From Campylobacterales bacterium (lineage in GTDB: Bacteria; Campylobacterota; Campylobacteria; Campylobacterales; Sulfurovaceae), in contig JACXUN010000028.1 of the NCBI GenBank assembly GCA_014763905.1, positions 1-10,690 of the forward strand: 10,690 nucleotides of DNA. Reading direction: 5' to 3'. The first letter of the stretch is position 1, and each line of letters starts with the position of its first letter. Positions 7,031-10,690 of the stretch are shown here, one piece after another. The notes beneath the pieces were generated by a model. That model did not search any database. It had not been told where the DNA came from and saw only the letters and a list, made by a program, of their open reading frames with translations. The position numbers were made by a program, and so were the translations under genes.

Positions 7031-8674
7031 ATGCAACCGCTTCACCCTTATACCATTCGCCCAGAATATAGCACCAGTGTCGCCTACTTTTCAATGGAGT
7101 TTGCAATGCACCAAGCTCTCAAAATCTATTCCGGCGGACTTGGTTTTCTAGCCGGTTCCCATATGCGAAGTGCTTTTGATTTACAGCAAAACATGATCGG
7201 AATCGGTATCTTATGGAGTTACGGTTATTATGATCAAGCCCGAGATGAAGATCGCAATCTCAAAGTGGAGTTTAGACGCAAACGCTACTACTTTCTCGAA
7301 GATTTGAACACCACCGTCACCGTCACCATCAACGGCAAGCCGGTTCAGGTCAAAGCCTTCTTGGTGCCGGGCAAACTGTTTGGAACTGCACCGCTGATCC
7401 TGCTTACGACCGATATTCCGGAAAATGATTACCTCTCCCGCACCATTACCCATAAACTCTATGATGCCAACAATGAGACCCGTATCGCACAGGAGATCGT
7501 ACTTGGTATCGGCGGAGCCAAAGTACTAGAACAGATCAATCACCCCGTCGATATCTACCATATGAATGAGGGTCATGCCTTGCCGATGGTCTTTGAACTC
7601 TATAGTCGATACCGCAATCTCGATGAACTCAAACGCCGAGTGGTCTTTACCACCCATACACCAGAGCGAGCCGGAAACGAAGAGCATAATATTCACCTGC
7701 TGCACCGTATGGGCTTCTTTAACGGTCTCTCACTCGAAGAGGTTCGCAGCATTACCGGTATCCAAGGGGAGCAGTTTAGTCTCACCGTCGGAGCCTTAAC
7801 CACCGCGAAAATCGCCAACGGTGTCTCCAAGATTCACGGTGAAGTCGCCAATCAAATGTGGTTCAATATCGAAAACCGCTGTGAGATCATCTCCATCACC
7901 AATGCCCAAAACAAAAAGTACTGGACCGATAAAGGACTCTTACGTGCCGTTGAAGAGGCGAAAGACTTTGAACTGGAAGCCCGTAAAAAACATCTCAAAC
8001 GGCTGCTTTTTATCGAGGTGGCGAACCAGACCGGAAAGATGTTCGACCCGGAAGTCCTCACCATCGTCTGGGCGAGACGCTTTGCCGAATATAAACGCCC
8101 ACGGCTGTTAGAGTATGATTTTGCACGTTTTGCCAAATTGATCACCGATGCCAACTATCCGATCCAGATCATCTGGGCGGGAAAACCGTATCCGTTTGAC
8201 AGTCAAGCGGTCAACTTCTTTAATGAGTTGAACTATATGAGCCGTGAGTATAAAAATGTGGCAGTGCTGGTCGGATACGAGCTCAATCTCTCCATGATGC
8301 TCAAAAAAGGTGCCGATATCTGGCTCAATACTCCAAGAATGACCCGCGAGGCGAGCGGTACCAGCGGGATGACGGCAGCAATGAACGGAGCGATTCACCT
8401 CTCTATGCCGGACGGATGGCATCCTGAGTTTTGTCGGGAAGGGATTAACGCCTTTACGATTCCGGCTCAACAACCGGGACTCTCCAATGAAGAGCAAGAT
8501 CACCTAGATAACGCCAATCTCATGGAGCTATTGGAAAACAAAGTGATTCCACTCTATTATGACGACCCAAAACAGTGGGTCGAGATGATGAAAAATGCGA
8601 TTCATGACATCGCACCGACGTTTGATTCAGGGCGAATGGCTCATGAATATTATGAGAAGATGTATAATAAATAG
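7031..8674 (+). CDS. glgP: Short alpha-glucan phosphorylase homologue (GT35-like) lacking the PLP lysine
   Basis: Known: GT35 phosphorylases release glucose 1-phosphate from alpha-1,4-glucans using pyridoxal phosphate (PLP) bound to a lysine. Seen: 547 aa, shorter than the roughly 700-850 aa of most family members, beginning directly at the conserved core VAYFSMEFA (17-25) and YSGGLGFLAG (33-42), without the N-terminal extension found in many relatives. Other family landmarks are HMNEGH (177-182), FTTHTPERAG (206-215), WARRFAEYKRP (347-357; Arg350 and Lys355 correspond to the phosphate-binding pair of rabbit phosphorylase), TREASGTSGM (438-447, Glu440) and the C-terminal RMAHEYYEKMY (535-545). 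Odd: the residue after SGM, a PLP-bearing lysine in the family, is Thr448 (codon ACG, 8372-8374). Inference: it may not be a PLP phosphorylase at all. It could be a nucleotide-sugar glycosyltransferase on the same fold, a glucan-binding regulatory protein, or an enzyme inactivated by mutation or misread base. A 12-bp gap separates it from glgA. Confidence 0.85.
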   Translation: MQPLHPYTIRPEYSTSVAYFSMEFAMHQALKIYSGGLGFLAGSHMRSAFDLQQNMIGIGILWSYGYYDQARDEDRNLKVEFRRKRYYFLEDLNTTVTVTINGKPVQVKAFLVPGKLFGTAPLILLTTDIPENDYLSRTITHKLYDANNETRIAQEIVLGIGGAKVLEQINHPVDIYHMNEGHALPMVFELYSRYRNLDELKRRVVFTTHTPERAGNEEHNIHLLHRMGFFNGLSLEEVRSITGIQGEQFSLTVGALTTAKIANGVSKIHGEVANQMWFNIENRCEIISITNAQNKKYWTDKGLLRAVEEAKDFELEARKKHLKRLLFIEVANQTGKMFDPEVLTIVWARRFAEYKRPRLLEYDFARFAKLITDANYPIQIIWAGKPYPFDSQAVNFFNELNYMSREYKNVAVLVGYELNLSMMLKKGADIWLNTPRMTREASGTSGMTAAMNGAIHLSMPDGWHPEFCREGINAFTIPAQQPGLSNEEQDHLDNANLMELLENKVIPLYYDDPKQWVEMMKNAIHDIAPTFDSGRMAHEYYEKMYNK

Positions 8675-8692
8675 ACCGCTTCCGCAGTAACC

Positions 8693-8714
8693 TTGTAACC
8701 CTATTTGGTTATAA
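8693..8714 (+). repeat. Imperfect inverted repeat overlapping the -10 box
   Basis: TTGTAACC and GGTTATAA form 8-nt arms with one G-T mismatch around a 6-nt loop (CTATTT). The right arm covers five of the six bases of the TATAAT box. A second copy of GTAACC lies just upstream at 8687-8692. This could be an operator for a repressor or chance. No T-run follows, so it is a poor terminator. Confidence 0.35.
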
Positions 8715-8715
8715 T
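8704..8715 (+). promoter_or_regulatory. Probable sigma-70 promoter for the DUF4912-branching enzyme unit
   Basis: TTTGGTTATAAT contains a perfect TATAAT -10 box at 8710-8715 in the only sizeable gap of the window. There is no convincing -35 hexamer at the expected distance (8687-8692 reads GTAACC). This is typical of Campylobacterota promoters, which rely on an AT-rich region upstream of the -10. Transcription would start about 6-8 bases downstream of the box and leave a leader of roughly 20 nt before the ATG at 8742. Read-through from the upstream operon is also possible because no terminator is visible. Confidence 0.6.
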
Positions 8716-8731
8716 ACAATATGATATAAAA

Positions 8732-8737
8732 AAGGAA
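8732..8737 (+). promoter_or_regulatory. Ribosome binding site for the DUF4912 gene
   Basis: AAGGAA is a fair Shine-Dalgarno sequence 4 nt before the ATG at 8742, a slightly short spacing. It is the only ribosome site between the -10 box and the gene. Confidence 0.6.
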
Positions 8738-8741
8738 TTTA

Positions 8742-9392
8742 ATGCATAAATCTAATCAAGATTTGGCTCATAAAAGTATCAGTATCGAAAACGATTTTTC
8801 CAGTACTTCACACGCCATTGATACCACTACCTACGATAACCCTAATGAAGAAGTGAATAAATTTCCAATTCCTAGTCGATACAACAGAGACTATCTCAGA
8901 CTGCTTCCCGTCAACTTATCCACCTATTATATCTATTGGGAGGTTTCAGATCAAACACTTCAACAAAATCAACTCGATTTGAACCACGATCAGTTGATAT
9001 TTAAAGTCTATCATGGAGAGCGTATCGTGTTTGAATTCACCTCCTCTTTTGCTCTGGGTGAATACTTTTTAGATCAAACCTTTGAAGATCGAGATATTCA
9101 CGTCTCAATCGGTTTTCCAAAGGATAATGTTTTTACGGAGTTGATGCACTCCAATACGGTGCATACCTTCTCCAACCAACTCAAATGGCCTTCACCGGAA
9201 GATGAGATATGGATCAAAAGAGAAAAAGTATGGATCGATATGCTTACCTCCACCATGCAGTCTCAGATGATAAGCGGCGGTATCTCTTCGGCACAATATA
9301 TTGAAGAGATCGAACGGCTAAAGCAGTTGAGCCGTGTCGATGAGGAGCAGTTCAGCTCCAGCAGCTTACATAAAGGAGTAGAAAATGGTTAA
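8742..9392 (+). CDS. DUF4912 domain-containing protein
   Basis: Seen: 216 aa, no signal peptide and no membrane segment. Residues 1-40 are polar and probably disordered. Residues about 43-150 match the DUF4912 pattern: IPSRYNRDYLRLLPV (43-57) followed by the aromatic strand YYIYWEVSD (62-70), then beta-rich sequence. The tail (about 155-200) is charged and helical, with a serine-rich end. Known: DUF4912 proteins have no assigned reaction; their genes are, from my recollection, often found beside GH57/DUF1957 branching enzymes. Inference: given the tryptophan/tyrosine-rich beta fold and its coupling to the next gene, it may bind glucan or assist the branching enzyme, but it has no recognisable catalytic motif. 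It is the first gene behind its own promoter, and its stop overlaps the next start by 8 bp. Confidence 0.8.
   Translation: MHKSNQDLAHKSISIENDFSSTSHAIDTTTYDNPNEEVNKFPIPSRYNRDYLRLLPVNLSTYYIYWEVSDQTLQQNQLDLNHDQLIFKVYHGERIVFEFTSSFALGEYFLDQTFEDRDIHVSIGFPKDNVFTELMHSNTVHTFSNQLKWPSPEDEIWIKREKVWIDMLTSTMQSQMISGGISSAQYIEEIERLKQLSRVDEEQFSSSSLHKGVENG
9372..9378 (+). promoter_or_regulatory. Ribosome binding site for the GH57 branching enzyme
   Basis: AAAGGAG lies 6 nt before the ATG at 9385, within the end of the DUF4912 gene. It fixes the start of the downstream frame, which is open to the window end and begins with the conserved GH57 N-terminus GYWVPVLHSHLPFV. Confidence 0.8.
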
Positions 9393-10690
9393 AGGTTATT
9401 GGGTACCGGTTCTTCACTCCCATCTCCCGTTTGTCAAACATCCCGAGTATGATAACTTCTTGGAAGAGCATTGGCTCTTTGAGGCGATCACTGAGTGTTA
9501 TATCCCGCTGTTTCAACGTCTCAAACAGCTTGAAGAGGAGCAGATTCCGTTTAAATTGACCACCTCAGTTACCCCGCCGTTAGCCGAGATGCTCGATGAT
9601 GCTCACCTGATGCAGAAGTACCAAGTCTATCTGGATCGGCAGATCGAACTGGGCGAAAAAGAGGTGCAGCGAACCGCAGACAGTGATGAGTATCGTGATA
9701 TCGCCCGTTTTTATCACAACCTCTTTGTGGAGACCAAAGCCTTTTTTAACGGTTTCTTAGCCGGTAATGTTCTTAATGGCTATCGGCACTTTTACAACGC
9801 CGGTTCACTAGAAGTAATCACCTGCGGAGCAACCCACGGTTTCCTCCCGCTTCTCAATGTGAATAAGAAAGCGGTCGAGGTGCAAATCGAAGTGGCTGTC
9901 CAAGCCCACAAAAAACATTTCAACCGAGCACCGCGGGGAATCTGGCTGCCGGAGTGTGCCTATTATGATGGATTGGATGAGATTCTCAAAGCCAATGAGA
10001 TTGATTTCTTTATCGTCGACTCTCATGCCTTAGTCTATGGACGACCAACCGCGATGTATGGGGTTTATGCTCCGGCTTATACGCCACACTCGGTGGCTGC
10101 CTTTGGTCGTGATGCCGAATCCTCCAAACAGGTTTGGAGTTCCAAGGAAGGATATCCGGGAGATTTGAACTATCGAGACTTCTATCGCGATATCGGATAT
10201 GACTTGGATTATGACTATATCCAACCGTATATCAATCCGGACGGAGTAAGGGTCTTTACCGGGTATAAATACCATAAAATCACCGGTGAAACCGATCACA
10301 AAGAGGTCTATGTGCCGCATGTCGCCAAATCCAGAACCGCTGACCACGCCCGAAATTTCCACTACAACCGGGAAAAGCAATTAGAGCATCTTGGCTCATT
10401 GATGGACAGAACGCCGATGATCGTCTCCCCGTACGATGCCGAACTTTTTGGACACTGGTGGTTTGAAGGACCGGATTTCCTCTATCACCTCTTCAAAGAG
10501 ATTCATCAGCATGGGGTGATCAAAGCCATCACGCCGTTAGACTACCTCACGATGTATCCGCAAAACCAGATGGTCAATCCAAATCCCTCCTCTTGGGGTG
10601 ATAAAGGCTACTACGATGTCTGGTTGAACCGTGAAAATGCCTGGATCTATCGACACCTACATCAGATGGCAGACGTGATTTGTGAAAAGG
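9385..10690 (+). CDS. GH57 1,4-alpha-glucan branching enzyme with DUF1957 (partial, 3' end outside window)
   Basis: Known: GH57 branching enzymes of the Thermococcus TK1436 type cleave alpha-1,4 chains and reattach them as alpha-1,6 branches in glycogen. Seen: 435 complete codons are visible and the frame is still open at the window edge. The family is usually about 520-560 aa, so roughly 90-120 residues are missing, mostly from the C-terminal DUF1957 helical bundle. Motifs: HSHLPFV (11-17), the nucleophile Glu190 in IWLPECAYYDG, the acid Asp351 in SPYDAELFGHWWFEGP (348-363), and the substrate-site tryptophans Trp404 in SSWG and Trp413 in DVWLN. All expected catalytic residues are present. 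The start overlaps the DUF4912 gene by 8 bp and has its own ribosome site. Inference: it provides the branching step for the glucan made by GlgA, in place of a GH13 GlgB, which is absent from the window. Confidence 0.9.
   Translation, partial: MVKGYWVPVLHSHLPFVKHPEYDNFLEEHWLFEAITECYIPLFQRLKQLEEEQIPFKLTTSVTPPLAEMLDDAHLMQKYQVYLDRQIELGEKEVQRTADSDEYRDIARFYHNLFVETKAFFNGFLAGNVLNGYRHFYNAGSLEVITCGATHGFLPLLNVNKKAVEVQIEVAVQAHKKHFNRAPRGIWLPECAYYDGLDEILKANEIDFFIVDSHALVYGRPTAMYGVYAPAYTPHSVAAFGRDAESSKQVWSSKEGYPGDLNYRDFYRDIGYDLDYDYIQPYINPDGVRVFTGYKYHKITGETDHKEVYVPHVAKSRTADHARNFHYNREKQLEHLGSLMDRTPMIVSPYDAELFGHWWFEGPDFLYHLFKEIHQHGVIKAITPLDYLTMYPQNQMVNPNPSSWGDKGYYDVWLNRENAWIYRHLHQMADVICEK

Noticed and set aside
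6840..7151. 103-codon plus-strand frame bridging the end of glgA and the start of the phosphorylase-like gene
   Set aside because: Both overlapping frames are strongly supported by conserved motifs, and this one has low-quality composition and no ribosome site of its own.
8693..8698. TTGTAA as a -35 box
   Set aside because: It is only 11 nt from the -10 box, too close for a sigma-70 promoter spacer of about 17 nt.
8693..8714. Rho-independent terminator after the phosphorylase-like gene
   Set aside because: The inverted repeat has AT-rich arms, a mismatch and no following T-run, and it overlaps a good promoter -10 box.

Overview
This window carries a compact alpha-glucan (glycogen or starch-like polymer) metabolism locus. 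All six genes lie on the plus strand and are packed almost without gaps. The style suggests a member of the Campylobacterota (epsilonproteobacteria), perhaps a free-living Sulfurovum-, Sulfurimonas- or Sulfuricurvum-like bacterium. The evidence is a TTTGGTTATAAT-type promoter without a clear -35 box, lysine- and glutamate-rich proteins and moderate AT bias. This placement is inference from style, not from a marker gene.

Bases 20-8674 hold four genes that look like one translationally coupled operon. They are: (1) a sugar-phosphate nucleotidyltransferase with a hexapeptide-repeat middle and a degenerate phosphohexomutase C-terminal domain (826 aa); (2) an unusual fusion of a GH57 alpha-glucan-active domain with a complete GalT-type sugar-1-phosphate nucleotidylyltransferase (1033 aa); (3) glycogen synthase GlgA (475 aa); (4) a short glycogen/alpha-glucan phosphorylase homologue (547 aa). 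The last keeps the GT-B active-site residues, but the lysine that holds pyridoxal phosphate in the family is replaced by threonine. Adjacent genes overlap by 8 and 4 bp or are separated by 12 bp.

A 67-bp gap (8675-8741) carries a good -10 box inside an imperfect inverted repeat. It starts a second unit with a DUF4912 protein (216 aa) and a GH57/DUF1957 branching enzyme (435 residues visible, cut by the window end), overlapping by 8 bp.

Together the genes cover most of a glucan cycle: sugar nucleotide supply (gene 1 and/or the GalT domain), chain elongation (GlgA), branching (last gene), and chain trimming or transfer (GH57 domain of gene 2). The phosphorylase-like protein has an uncertain role. 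No canonical GlgC (ADP-glucose pyrophosphorylase), GlgB (GH13) or standard phosphoglucomutase is in the window. The main points of interest are the GH57-GalT fusion, the PLP-lysine loss in the phosphorylase homologue, and the loss of every canonical mutase motif in gene 1. No RNA genes, mobile elements, CRISPR arrays or convincing terminators were seen.
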